Source: Poseidonibacter lekithochrous (GTDB lineage: Bacteria > Campylobacterota > Campylobacteria > Campylobacterales > Arcobacteraceae). Taken from it: 64,000 nt of DNA. A program made the translations under genes and the position numbers. This document shows positions 18,060 through 26,882 of this stretch, piece after piece. Every line of letters begins with the position of its first letter. The stretch's first letter is position 1. Location: contig NZ_CP054052.1 of assembly GCF_013283835.1 (NCBI RefSeq), positions 1,736,001-1,800,000 on the forward strand, written 5' to 3'. The notes under the pieces were generated by a model, which saw nothing but the letters and a program-made list of their open reading frames with translations, was not told the DNA's origin and ran no database searches.

Positions 18060-18584
18060 ATGAAAAAAATATTAGCAATTTTAAGTATGTGTTCATCACT
18101 ATTACTTGCAGAAGGTTTGACTTTAAAAAGCCCAAGTATTGGTGGACAATTAGGATTAAAACAAGAATTTAATGGTTTTGGATGTAAGGGTGAAAACATC
18201 TCACCAAAATTAATATGGGAAAATGCACCAAAAGGTACAAAGTCTTTTGCAATAACTGTATATGATCCAGATGCACCTACTGGTTCTGGATGGTGGCATT
18301 GGCTTGCTTTTGATATTAATAAAGATACTAGATCAATAGAAGAGGGTTTTGGTAATAAAGAAACAACAAAAGCTATTCAAAGTATGACAAACTATGGAAC
18401 TACAGGTTTTGGTGGAGCTTGTCCTCCAAAAGGTGATAAAGCACATAAATATGAGTTTACTATTTATGCTTTAAATGTGGAGACTTTAGGACTTAAAAAA
18501 GAGACTAATCCTGCAATTGTTGGTTACTACATTAACAATCATACAATTGAAAAATCAACAATTACATCATATTATAAAAGATAA
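18060..18584 (+). CDS. YbhB/YbcL (PEBP) family secreted protein
   Basis: The 174-residue protein has a signal peptide (1-17) and the phosphatidylethanolamine-binding fold: FGCKGENISPKLIWENAPKG, then VYDPDAPTGSGWWHWLAFDI (DPDxP box) and FGGACPPKGDKAHKYEFTIYAL (GxxPP-H box). Members are known as Raf-kinase-inhibitor-like proteins, but the bacterial role is unclear. AAGGAG lies before the ATG. It is separate from the AraC gene and ends about 125 bases ahead of a hairpin. Confidence 0.93.
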   Translation: MKKILAILSMCSSLLLAEGLTLKSPSIGGQLGLKQEFNGFGCKGENISPKLIWENAPKGTKSFAITVYDPDAPTGSGWWHWLAFDINKDTRSIEEGFGNKETTKAIQSMTNYGTTGFGGACPPKGDKAHKYEFTIYALNVETLGLKKETNPAIVGYYINNHTIEKSTITSYYKR

Positions 18585-18710
18585 TATAAGTAATAGAAAA
18601 AGTATAGTTTCTATTTAGTTTGTTTTTTATTATTTTTTAATGTATAATTTAATTATCTATAAAAATAAAGAATGATAATTTATCATTAAAAGATACAACT
18701 TATATTTAAT

Positions 18711-18738
18711 AAAGAGGAGAATTAAATCTCTCCTTTTT
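18711..18738 (+). terminator. hairpin with T run downstream of YbhB gene
   Basis: A 10-base-pair stem with one G-T pair (18711-18720 with 18729-18738), an 8-base loop and a T run end it. It lies 125 bases after the YbhB stop and 22 bases before the next ATG. It could be a terminator or a leader attenuator of the next gene. Confidence 0.65.
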
Positions 18739-18759
18739 ATAATATCAATAAGGAAAAAA

Positions 18760-19506
18760 ATGCAAGTATCAAATAATATTTATACAAATTATAATCAAAT
18801 AGCAAATACAACAAAACCTCAAAAAACTGAAGAGAGTACTTTTGCTTCAATGTTAAATAGTTCAGAAAATATAAAAGAGGAAGAATCTGGACTTTTTCTA
18901 AAATTTATGGATCAATACAATGCTTTTGATTCTTTATCAGAAAAAGACAGAAAACATTTTAAAGAGATACTCAAAGATGACAAGATTACTATGGCTGAGA
19001 TGGATAGTTTATCTTATGAACAAGCAGAAAAATTTGAATACTATGCTTATCCTCCATCAACTCTCCCTACACATGAACTTAATAAAGCTCCTATTGTAAT
19101 GAAACCAAACCAAGTAAGTACTATGTTATTCGCAACAAGAACTACAAATGATAGAGCTTTTAATGAAGCTTTATACAAAACAGCAAGAGAAATTAATAAT
19201 GATGATCATAGAAGCACTCTTTTCTCAGAAGTTCAAACTAATTTATCACAAGTTCATTTTGGTTTTGAAGTATTATCATCATTTAATGCTGGAGCTAAGC
19301 AAAAAGACTTATGGAATGAAGATGTACAAATAATGAATATTAATTTTGATAATTTTTTGAATGATGTAATTTCTTTACATGAAAAAGCATTGTCCAATCC
19401 AAAAACACATCCAGCAGTTATTAAGCAACATGAAGAAAGGCTTGATGGATATAATATTATTTTGAAACATTTTAATAATATAAAAAGTGAGCCTAAATAT
19501 GTTTGA
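18760..19506 (+). CDS. hypothetical protein, 248 residues
   Basis: I do not recognise this soluble protein. The first 35 residues are polar and likely disordered (IYTNYNQIANTTKPQKTEES), like the start of flagellar or exported non-signal-peptide proteins. Residues 55-85 hold LSEKDRKHFKEILKDDKITM and AEMDSLSYEQAEKFEYYAY, a helix pair that could mark a calcium-free EF-hand-like turn (DDKITMAEMD). The rest is helical. There is a clear ribosome site (AAGGA) and a hairpin before it. No link to neighbours is evident. Confidence 0.7.
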   Translation: MQVSNNIYTNYNQIANTTKPQKTEESTFASMLNSSENIKEEESGLFLKFMDQYNAFDSLSEKDRKHFKEILKDDKITMAEMDSLSYEQAEKFEYYAYPPSTLPTHELNKAPIVMKPNQVSTMLFATRTTNDRAFNEALYKTAREINNDDHRSTLFSEVQTNLSQVHFGFEVLSSFNAGAKQKDLWNEDVQIMNINFDNFLNDVISLHEKALSNPKTHPAVIKQHEERLDGYNIILKHFNNIKSEPKYV

Positions 19507-19558
19507 CTATTTCTATATATAGTATAAAAGATAATACTAAAGAAAGAGTTCTCTTCCT

Positions 19559-19990
19559 TTAGATATATAAAGTGTATAAATAAAAATATGAAATACTAAG
19601 ACTTAAGCATAGTGGTGCATAAAACTTTTTGTTGTATTCTAAGAAAATAGGTGTTGCATTTTTTGCTAAAAAAGATACAAACATTGTAGCTCCTCTTAAA
19701 AAGAAAATAATTGCAAATACCAAAAATACGTACTGTTTATACATTGATATAATTCCTAAATCAATATTATAATAAACAGCTAGTGGAAATATAGCCATAA
19801 TAACAAATGTTAAAATCACAAATATATATGCAACTAATCCTGGTACTTCATTTCCATTTCCAAGAACTTTATCAATAAAATCTTGTTTGTCTTTTCCTGG
19901 CCATAGACCACCTTGTAACCAATAAATATGGAATTTTGTAATTATACTCATGATTATAAATATATAAAAACTAAAAACTGCACTTAGCAT
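19559..19990 (-). CDS. DUF3995 membrane protein
   Basis: The 143-residue protein has four hydrophobic segments and the family mark FHIYWLQGGLWPGK near 21-34, with EVPGLVAYIFVILTF after it. DUF3995 proteins are of unknown function. Its start overlaps the end of the TetR gene by 7 bases, so it belongs to the same transcript and is likely controlled by that repressor. Confidence 0.85.
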   Translation of the reverse strand: MLSAVFSFYIFIIMSIITKFHIYWLQGGLWPGKDKQDFIDKVLGNGNEVPGLVAYIFVILTFVIMAIFPLAVYYNIDLGIISMYKQYVFLVFAIIFFLRGATMFVSFLAKNATPIFLEYNKKFYAPLCLSLSISYFYLYTLYI

Positions 19991-20532
19991 TTTGTATCCT
20001 TTTGTAGTATTAAATTTAAGAAAAAATTATCAAGTTCTTTTTGTTTTTCTCGTGATAATTTAGGTTGAATAAATAGTGAACCAATAAATTGACAATAAAT
20101 ATAGATTGCCATATTTTCATTTGTTTTTTTATCTGAATTTGGATTTAATTTTTCTTGAATATTTTTTATTACTAATATTCTTTCTTTATCTATTTTTTCC
20201 ATATATGGCAAAACAGATTTATTTCTAAGGCCCCAAGCTCTGAACTCAATCTCAATATTTAAATCTTTTGAATAAATGATTTCATCTAATAGTTCTATTT
20301 GTTTAATTGGATTATCTTGATGTTCTTTGATTTGATTAATAATATCAAGAGTAAAAGTTTTGTACCAATACTCTAAAATCTCAGCAATAAATATCTTGTG
20401 ACTTTTAAAATGATGATAAAATGAACCTTTTGTTACTTTGAGTTTCTTACACAAAACATCAATTTTTAGGGTATCTGCACCATATTTTGAAACTAGTTTA
20501 AGTGATGAATCAATCCAATCTTGTTTTGTCAT
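19984..20532 (-). CDS. TetR/AcrR family repressor
   Basis: The regulator has the usual N-terminal helix-turn-helix (about residues 4-50: WIDSSLKLVSKYGADTLKID, then KLKVTKGSFYHHFKSHKIF) and a helical ligand domain. A longer open frame begins at 20559, but that ATG lies inside a palindromic operator; ATG 20532 has AAAGGAAAA before it and gives 182 residues, so I take it as the start. It is transcribed with the DUF3995 gene and probably represses itself through the palindrome upstream. Its ligand is unknown. Confidence 0.9.
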   Translation of the reverse strand: MTKQDWIDSSLKLVSKYGADTLKIDVLCKKLKVTKGSFYHHFKSHKIFIAEILEYWYKTFTLDIINQIKEHQDNPIKQIELLDEIIYSKDLNIEIEFRAWGLRNKSVLPYMEKIDKERILVIKNIQEKLNPNSDKKTNENMAIYIYCQFIGSLFIQPKLSREKQKELDNFFLNLILQKDTKC

Positions 20533-20549
20533 ATTTTTCCTTTGGAAGA

Positions 20550-20579
20550 ATAATACCATACTGTATGGTATGTTGTCAA
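20550..20579 (-). promoter_or_regulatory. TetR promoter with palindromic operator
   Basis: On the minus strand TTGACA (20579-20574) and TATTAT (20555-20550) are 18 bases apart. A perfect palindrome with 9-base arms ATACCATAC/GTATGGTAT (20553-20571) fills the spacer and overlaps the -10 box, a classic layout for auto-repression by the TetR gene that follows. Confidence 0.85.
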
Positions 20580-20595
20580 TACAAAAAATTTTGAT

Positions 20596-22440
20596 TTATT
20601 TTTTAATTGAATTAATACTTGAAATAAACTCTTCTTTAATTAATGGTTTTCTAATTTCTAAAATAGAAATATTTTTTATATTCTCTTGGATATTATCATC
20701 TTCACTACTTACAAGTATTAGTTTATTTTCCATTTCATTTAAAGAATTATCTAAATCATTTTGTGATAATTTACTAATATCAATAATAATTAATGAGTAT
20801 GTATTAGTTTTAATTTTCTCTTGAAGAGCTTCTATTGAAGATACTTGTATTATTTCATAACTCTTTTTTAGTTCAATTACCAATGCCATAAATGAAAGAG
20901 GGTCATTATTAAGTAATATGATTTTCTCTTTTGCTTCTTCTTTACTTTCTCTGTTCGTATCTAGTTTTTCACTAAGTTGGATATTATCAATCATACTATT
21001 TAAATCATTTTCAACTTCAATAGTTTTTTGTGGTGTTTTATCCACTTTGTTACTATTCTTTGGCAGTGTTAAAGTAAAAGTAGTACCTACATTTATTTCA
21101 CTTTGAACATCAATACTTCCATTTAATAAAGTTGATAGTTCTTTACAAATAGCAAGCCCTAATCCAGTACCACCATATTTTCTTGTAGTACTTGTGTCAG
21201 CTTGTTTAAATCTATCAAATATATTTTCTAGTTTTTTCTTTTCAATTCCAATACCATTATCTTTAACTGTAATACTAAATTTATCATCTAGGTCTTTTAT
21301 GATTAATTCTATAGTGCCTTCTTTTACAAATTTAAGAGAGTTACTTAAAAGATTTTTTACAATTTGTTTGATTCTTTGTTTGTCAGAATAAATAAATTGG
21401 ATATTCTCTTCATACTCAAATACAAACTGAATATTTTTATCTTTTGCTTGAGGCTTAATCATATTTTTTATATCTAACATTAATTTATTTAAATTAAATG
21501 TAGTGTTATCCAAGGTAATTTCACCAGCTTCTAGTTTTGATAAATCTAATACATCATTAATCAAGAATAATAAATCATTTCCACAATGATTGATAATAGA
21601 TAGGTTTTGCACTTGCTTATCACTTAATGAACTATCTTTATTTTTCATCATTACAGAAGAGATTACATTGATAGAATTAAGAGGCGTTTTAAGCTCATGA
21701 CTCATATTTGCTAAGAAATCATCTTTTGATTTATTTGCTTCTATTAATTCTATTTTTTGCTGCTCTTGTATGAGGTTTAGTCTCTTTAAATTTGAGTGAG
21801 ATTCATCAATATTTTTAGTCATGGTATTAATACTATGAGATAGTTCTTCAAACTCATCTTTTGTATTAATATCAAGGGTTTTATGGTATTTCCCCTCACC
21901 AATTAGTTTAGTATGGACTTTTAGTTTTTCTATGTATGTTAATAAGTAGTGTTTGATTATATATAAAAGCATAATAAATAAAAGTATTGAAATTACAAGA
22001 GTTGAGATAAGAAATTGTTCAATTCTTTTATTGATAATTTTATCATTTTCAGCAGTAGTTAGTCCCAGTTTTACATTTCCTAAAATATCACCATCAATTG
22101 TAATGTTTGAGCTGAATATTTCTAATACTTTATTTGATTCATTAGAATCAGGATTTTTAATAGAAGATACAACTTTTTCTTCTTTAATGATTTCAATAAA
22201 ATCAATACTTTTATAGTTTGTAGAAATATTTAATAAATAAGAGTCTAATACAGGATAATCTTCTACTAGCATAATCTCTACACTTGCAGCAGATACGGTT
22301 TTTGCTAATAATTCTCCTTGTTGAGTAAGTAAAGATGAAAGAGTTTCTTTTTCATCTTTAATTACTATGTATGAGAATATTGATAAGAGTAAAATTAATG
22401 TAGATAATACAAAAAGAGTAATCTTAGTTAACAGTTTCAT
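20596..22440 (-). CDS. membrane histidine kinase with degenerate receiver, paired to PhnD-like protein
   Basis: The 614-residue kinase has two membrane segments (about 7-27 and 142-165) around a periplasmic domain, a HAMP-like linker (165-215), a HisKA domain with phospho-acceptor H248 in ANMSHELKTPLNS, and an ATPase domain with N, G1 (VKDNGIGIE) and G2 (GGTGLGLAI) boxes to about 465. Residues about 505-614 look like a receiver fold (KIILLNNDP, LIIIDIS, EIRKPL), but the acidic pair is degenerate, so phosphotransfer is uncertain. The start shares one base with the stop of the PhnD-like gene. A very similar pair stands at 61647-64000. Confidence 0.9.
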   Translation of the reverse strand: MKLLTKITLFVLSTLILLLSIFSYIVIKDEKETLSSLLTQQGELLAKTVSAASVEIMLVEDYPVLDSYLLNISTNYKSIDFIEIIKEEKVVSSIKNPDSNESNKVLEIFSSNITIDGDILGNVKLGLTTAENDKIINKRIEQFLISTLVISILLFIMLLYIIKHYLLTYIEKLKVHTKLIGEGKYHKTLDINTKDEFEELSHSINTMTKNIDESHSNLKRLNLIQEQQKIELIEANKSKDDFLANMSHELKTPLNSINVISSVMMKNKDSSLSDKQVQNLSIINHCGNDLLFLINDVLDLSKLEAGEITLDNTTFNLNKLMLDIKNMIKPQAKDKNIQFVFEYEENIQFIYSDKQRIKQIVKNLLSNSLKFVKEGTIELIIKDLDDKFSITVKDNGIGIEKKKLENIFDRFKQADTSTTRKYGGTGLGLAICKELSTLLNGSIDVQSEINVGTTFTLTLPKNSNKVDKTPQKTIEVENDLNSMIDNIQLSEKLDTNRESKEEAKEKIILLNNDPLSFMALVIELKKSYEIIQVSSIEALQEKIKTNTYSLIIIDISKLSQNDLDNSLNEMENKLILVSSEDDNIQENIKNISILEIRKPLIKEEFISSINSIKK

Positions 22441-23267
22441 TAGAACCTCTTAGATAAATTCATACCTTCTCTTACAAAGTTATATTCTTGATCGTTTGTT
22501 TCAACAAAACCATCACCTTTAAATACTTTTAAAACTTTTTTGTCTTTTAATCCAAGCATAGAAGCTTTTAATGCTTCATAAACATTTTCAGACATATTTT
22601 CTTTAACTACCCAAGGTTTAGTAACATTATCAAATGTTTTAATCATTTTCAATGACTTATTTGGATATTTGTTTTTATATTTTTTGAATGTTTTTTCTTT
22701 TACTACACCCGCATCAAAATCTTCATTTAAAACTGCTAGTGCAACTTTATCATGTCTTCCAAGATATTTAAATGACTTTAGCTCTTCTGAGCCAATACCA
22801 TGTTTTAGTAATTCAGATTGAGATAAATATCTTCCGATTGTTGACTTACTATTTCCAAAAGCAAATGTTTTTCCTTCTAATTGTTCTAGTTTTGTAATAC
22901 CACTTTTATCGTGAGTAATAAAAACTCCATTAAAAATCTTTTTACCTTTGTTTATTTCCATAACAAGTAATTTGATATTTTCATTTTTTTGTTTTGCAAT
23001 AATATAACTAGCTGGACCAAATCTAGCAAAATCATATTCACCTTTTGTAAGACCATCAATAGCAGCATCATAAGTTGGATAGATTTTTAGACTAATTTTT
23101 GAATCAATACCTTTAGCTTTTAAATCTTTTTCAAGATAATTAATAACTGTTTTAAATTTTTTATACATATCTGATGGTTTATCAGAAGTGTAAATCCCAA
23201 ATTTAATATTCTCACTTGCAAATAATGTAGATAAAAATAGAGTAAAAATAAGTAGTAGCTTTTTCAT
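22440..23267 (-). CDS. PhnD-like periplasmic binding protein
   Basis: The 275-residue protein has a signal peptide (1-17) and the PhnD/phosphonate-type binding fold: FGIYTSDKPSDMYKKFKTVI, then LTKGEYDFARFGPASYIIAK, and KTFAFGNSKSTIGRYL in the hinge region. No permease or ATPase follows; the next gene, overlapping by one base, is a membrane kinase. It therefore probably serves as a ligand sensor for that kinase and not for import. The ligand (an oxyanion or other small anion) is not known. Confidence 0.88.
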   Translation of the reverse strand: MKKLLLIFTLFLSTLFASENIKFGIYTSDKPSDMYKKFKTVINYLEKDLKAKGIDSKISLKIYPTYDAAIDGLTKGEYDFARFGPASYIIAKQKNENIKLLVMEINKGKKIFNGVFITHDKSGITKLEQLEGKTFAFGNSKSTIGRYLSQSELLKHGIGSEELKSFKYLGRHDKVALAVLNEDFDAGVVKEKTFKKYKNKYPNKSLKMIKTFDNVTKPWVVKENMSENVYEALKASMLGLKDKKVLKVFKGDGFVETNDQEYNFVREGMNLSKRF

Positions 23268-23393
23268 AATATTCCCCTTGAGAGTAATAATTAATTGCTT
23301 TATAAATTATTCTATAATAATAAAGTTAAATACAACTTGAAAAAAAAATCTAAATATTGTATAACTACGCTATTAAAAAAAAGGACAATATAG

Positions 23394-24089
23394 ATGAAAA
23401 CAATAGGTTTACTAGGTGGAATGAGCTGGGAAAGTACCGCACTTTATTATAAACAAATTAATGAAGAGATTAAAAAAAGATTAGGTTCTTTACATTCTGC
23501 AAAAGTAGTCATCTATAGTGTCGATTTTGACGAGATTGAAAAGCTACAACATAGTGGTGACTGGGATAAAACAGCAGAAATTTTAAGTGAAGCTTCAAAA
23601 AATATACAAAATGCTAATGCTGATTTCTTACTTATATGTACGAACACAATGCATAAAGTAGCTCCTATTATTCAAGAGAAAATTGATATTCCAATAGTTC
23701 ACATAGCAGATGCAACTGCAAAGGTTTTACAAAATGATGGAATATCAAAAGTAGGGCTATTAGGTACTGCTTTTACTATGGAAGAGGATTTTTATAAAAA
23801 TAGAATCACTGATAACTTTGGAATAGATGTAATAACACCAAATAAAGAAGATATTAAAATCATTCATAAAATAATCTATGAAGAGTTATGTTTAGGAGTT
23901 ATAAATGATAATTCAAGAAAAGAGTATTTAAGAATCATAGAAGATCTAAACTCTAAAGGTGCCCAAGGTATTATCTTAGGTTGTACAGAAATTTGTATGT
24001 TAATCAAAGACGAACATACAAATACAAAACTTTATGACACAACTACAATTCATGCTAATGAAGCAGTAAACAAAGCTTTAGAGCTTTAA
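23394..24089 (+). CDS. aspartate/glutamate racemase family amino-acid racemase
   Basis: This 231-residue enzyme carries the two catalytic cysteines, C82 in ICTNTMH and C197 in LGCTEI, and the typical start GLLGGMSWEST. The family interconverts L- and D-aspartate, glutamate or broader amino acids without a cofactor; the substrate cannot be fixed. AAGGA is before the ATG. Its last four bases overlap the stop of the convergent LysR gene. Confidence 0.93.
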   Translation: MKTIGLLGGMSWESTALYYKQINEEIKKRLGSLHSAKVVIYSVDFDEIEKLQHSGDWDKTAEILSEASKNIQNANADFLLICTNTMHKVAPIIQEKIDIPIVHIADATAKVLQNDGISKVGLLGTAFTMEEDFYKNRITDNFGIDVITPNKEDIKIIHKIIYEELCLGVINDNSRKEYLRIIEDLNSKGAQGIILGCTEICMLIKDEHTNTKLYDTTTIHANEAVNKALEL

Positions 24090-24952
24090 AACTTAGACTT
24101 TAAAAAATCTACAAAGGTTTGAAAAAGAAGACTTTTTGATTTATTTTTATGATAAACCAGATGGAATTCTCTTTTAAACTCTAGGTTTTTTAATTTTATT
24201 TCAAATAACTTTTTTTCTTTTAATTCTTTTTGAACTGCTAGTTTTGAAATAGCAGTAATAGTGTCTTTATTATCTAATAGAACAGTTTTAATCTCTTCAA
24301 AGTCTTGTAACTCCATAAAGATATTAATATCTTTTGAGTACTCACCTAGATTATTAATAAATATATCTCTAGTTCCTGAGCCTGTCTCTCTTAATATCCA
24401 TTTTTTATTTATAGTATCAATAAACTGGTTTGATTGAATACTTTTATCAGATGTTACAATTATTAGTTCATCATCACATAATTTTTCTTTTATAAGATTT
24501 GAGTTTGTTGTATTGGATTCTATTAACCCAATATCTAAAGTTGAATTTAGTATTGCTTCAATAATTTTGGTGGTATTAATAGTTGATATATCAAATCTTA
24601 CATCTTTATATTCTGATAAAAAATTATAATAAATATCTGGCATTATATAATTTGATATGGTCTTACTTGAAGCTACTTTTATATTACCTGCTAATTTGTT
24701 TGATTGAAAAATGCTTTCTGAGTCTTTTAGAGCTAGATAATGAGATATTGTCTTTTCTTTGAAATATCTTCCTCTTTCATTTAATATCAGTTTTTTACCA
24801 ACTCTATCAAATAATTGTTCATTAAGTTTTGACTCTAGAGATTTTACTGCTAGAGAAATTGCTGATTGACTAATCGAGAGTTCTTGGGCTACTTGGGTAA
24901 CTTGTGGGTTGTCACATAGTTTATAAAAAAAGTTTAATTCTTTTAGTGTCAT
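24086..24952 (-). CDS. LysR family regulator, divergent to yeiH
   Basis: The 288-residue regulator has the N-terminal winged helix (QVTQVAQELSISQSAISLAV at about 17-36) and an effector domain ending near residue 285. It is divergent from the YeiH gene with a 98-base gap, as is usual for YeiE-type regulators of YeiH transporters, so it probably activates that gene. The 3' end is convergent with the racemase gene, overlapping by four bases. Confidence 0.92.
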   Translation of the reverse strand: MTLKELNFFYKLCDNPQVTQVAQELSISQSAISLAVKSLESKLNEQLFDRVGKKLILNERGRYFKEKTISHYLALKDSESIFQSNKLAGNIKVASSKTISNYIMPDIYYNFLSEYKDVRFDISTINTTKIIEAILNSTLDIGLIESNTTNSNLIKEKLCDDELIIVTSDKSIQSNQFIDTINKKWILRETGSGTRDIFINNLGEYSKDINIFMELQDFEEIKTVLLDNKDTITAISKLAVQKELKEKKLFEIKLKNLEFKREFHLVYHKNKSKSLLFQTFVDFLKSKF

Positions 24953-25050
24953 AAAAAGCCTTATTAATTAAATATATCATTATATTAAAATTAATATATT
25001 TTACAAATTAAAAATATAGGACTATACTGTGAAAATAAAAAGGAGAAATT

Positions 25051-26046
25051 ATGATTGGATTTATATTTGTATTACTTTTAGCTATTTTTTCAACAATCCT
25101 TTCAGAATTCTTTTTTTTTAAAGACTTAGGTATTAGTGCTATGATTATCGGAATTTTATTAGGTATGTTATATGCAAATACTATTAAACAGTATTTTCCT
25201 ACATATTTACAAAGTGGAATAATATTTTGTACAAAAACTATATTAAGAATAGGAATTGTTTTATATGGATTTAGATTAACTTTTCAGAACTTACAAGATG
25301 TTGGAATATACGGAGTTTTAGTAGCTTTTTTAATGTTAGCTAGTACTTTCTTGATTGGTTATATCTTTGGTATAAAAGTTCTAAAACTAGATAGAGAAAT
25401 CACTATTTTAACAAGTGCTGGTTCTGCAATATGTGGAGCAGCAGCAGTATTGGCTAGTGAGAGTGTTTTAAAATGTGAAGCTTATAAAAGTGCAATAGCT
25501 GTATCTTCTGTAGTTGTATTTGGAACAATTGCTATGTTTTTATATCCATTTTTATATAAATTAGGATTAATTGATTTGAGTGTTCAAAATATGGGAATTT
25601 ATATAGGAGCAACACTTCATGAAGTAGCTCATGTGGTTGGTTCATCTAATGTATTAGGTGAAGAGGCCTCTTCAAATGCGGTAATTGTAAAAATGATTAG
25701 AGTTATGATGTTAGCACCTTTTTTGATTCTTTTATCTATTTGGATTTTAAAAACATCTATTTCAAAAACAAATAGTGAGAAATCAAAAATTACAATCCCT
25801 TGGTTTGCAGTATTTTTTATATTTGTTGTAGCTTTTAACTCTTTTGATTTATTAGCTAGTGAGATTGTTGTTTCTATAAACTATCTAGATAATTTTGCTT
25901 TAACAATGGCTATGACAGCTTTAGGAATGGAAACATCTTTTTCAAAGTTTAAAAATGTTGGTTTAAAACCAATTTATTTATCACTAGTTTTATTTACTTG
26001 GTTGATATTTGGGGGATATTTTATAGTGCAGTTTTTATTTGTTTAA
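25051..26046 (+). CDS. yeiH: YeiH family (UPF0324) putative sulfate/sulfite exporter
   Basis: This 331-residue membrane protein has about ten helices and the family motifs LGMLYAN, GIVLYGFRLTF, TSAGSAICGAAAVLA and GATLHEVAHVVGSS. UPF0324 members have been proposed to export sulfite-type anions, often next to a LysR gene as here. AAGGAG lies before the ATG. A perfect hairpin follows the stop. Confidence 0.93.
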   Translation: MIGFIFVLLLAIFSTILSEFFFFKDLGISAMIIGILLGMLYANTIKQYFPTYLQSGIIFCTKTILRIGIVLYGFRLTFQNLQDVGIYGVLVAFLMLASTFLIGYIFGIKVLKLDREITILTSAGSAICGAAAVLASESVLKCEAYKSAIAVSSVVVFGTIAMFLYPFLYKLGLIDLSVQNMGIYIGATLHEVAHVVGSSNVLGEEASSNAVIVKMIRVMMLAPFLILLSIWILKTSISKTNSEKSKITIPWFAVFFIFVVAFNSFDLLASEIVVSINYLDNFALTMAMTALGMETSFSKFKNVGLKPIYLSLVLFTWLIFGGYFIVQFLFV

Positions 26047-26073
26047 ATAAGTATGCAAAGATGCATACTTATT
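26046..26073. terminator. bidirectional hairpin between yeiH and dsbC-like gene
   Basis: A perfect 12-base-pair stem (26046-26057 with 26062-26073) has a 4-base loop and begins at the last base of the yeiH stop. The T run is weak on both strands, but the position between convergent genes fits a shared terminator. Confidence 0.7.
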
Positions 26074-26080
26074 AATGAAA

Positions 26081-26806
26081 TTAGTTTACTTGAATTCCAT
26101 ATTTAGCTAGCATTTCTACCCAGCTTGCTTTATTACCATCTTTATCAAATACAGCAGGAGTACCAGCTACGCCTAACTCTCTACCTAATTCAATTTGTTC
26201 ATCTAATTTAACAGTTAAATTCTTTAATGTTGTAGAATCAATTTTTCTGTTTTTATACTCAGGAGTATCTTTTGTTGTATGCATTGCTGCAATTTTACCA
26301 TCATTAGTTTTTTTGCTCATAATATATAATGAAATATCTTTAGCATTTTTGTGGAAATCTAATGGGAAGTAGAAAACTTTGATTTTTACTTTATCCGCTA
26401 TTTGAGGGAAATAAGATTCGAATTTTTTACAATATGGACATTCTGGATCTGTAAATAAAATATATTCATCTTTTCCAGTACCATAAGTAAAGGCTTCTTT
26501 TCCTTCTAATGCACTTAAGTCAGCAGGAACAGTAAGTTTAGCACCGCTTGTTGTATCAATAACATCACCAGCAATTAAAAACTTTTTATCTTTAGTTAAA
26601 TAAATTTCATCACTTCTTCCATTTACTTTAACTTTTAATAAATATAAACTTCCAGTATCAAAAGCGTTTGTTACTTTGATTTGAACTTTATTAAATAGTT
26701 CTAATTTCTCGATTGATTTTACTTCTTTTTCTGATAGTTTATCAGCCGCATTAGCAGTACTTGCAAGAGCTAAAGCTAATAACATATTTCTAGCGATTTT
26801 TAACAT
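26081..26806 (-). CDS. DsbC/DsbG-like periplasmic thiol-disulfide protein
   Basis: The 241-residue protein has a signal peptide ending at about residue 20 (STANA), an N-terminal linker domain (about 21-105) and a thioredoxin fold with C123-P-Y-C126 and cis-Pro in AGTPAVF (P217). The layout matches DsbC-type isomerases or related oxidases of Campylobacterota. It is a single gene 76 bases downstream of the AEC gene. Confidence 0.9.
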   Translation of the reverse strand: MLKIARNMLLALALASTANAADKLSEKEVKSIEKLELFNKVQIKVTNAFDTGSLYLLKVKVNGRSDEIYLTKDKKFLIAGDVIDTTSGAKLTVPADLSALEGKEAFTYGTGKDEYILFTDPECPYCKKFESYFPQIADKVKIKVFYFPLDFHKNAKDISLYIMSKKTNDGKIAAMHTTKDTPEYKNRKIDSTTLKNLTVKLDEQIELGRELGVAGTPAVFDKDGNKASWVEMLAKYGIQVN

Positions 26807-26882
26807 AAGTTATCCTAATTATAAATTGTTTTAATATAATACTACTTTTATGTTTAGTATTTATATATATGAACGTATTTTA

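Noticed and set aside
20533-20559. Longer TetR start at 20559
   Set aside because: The ATG lies inside the operator palindrome and the -10 box; the Met at 20532 has a good ribosome site and begins the family's usual N-terminus.
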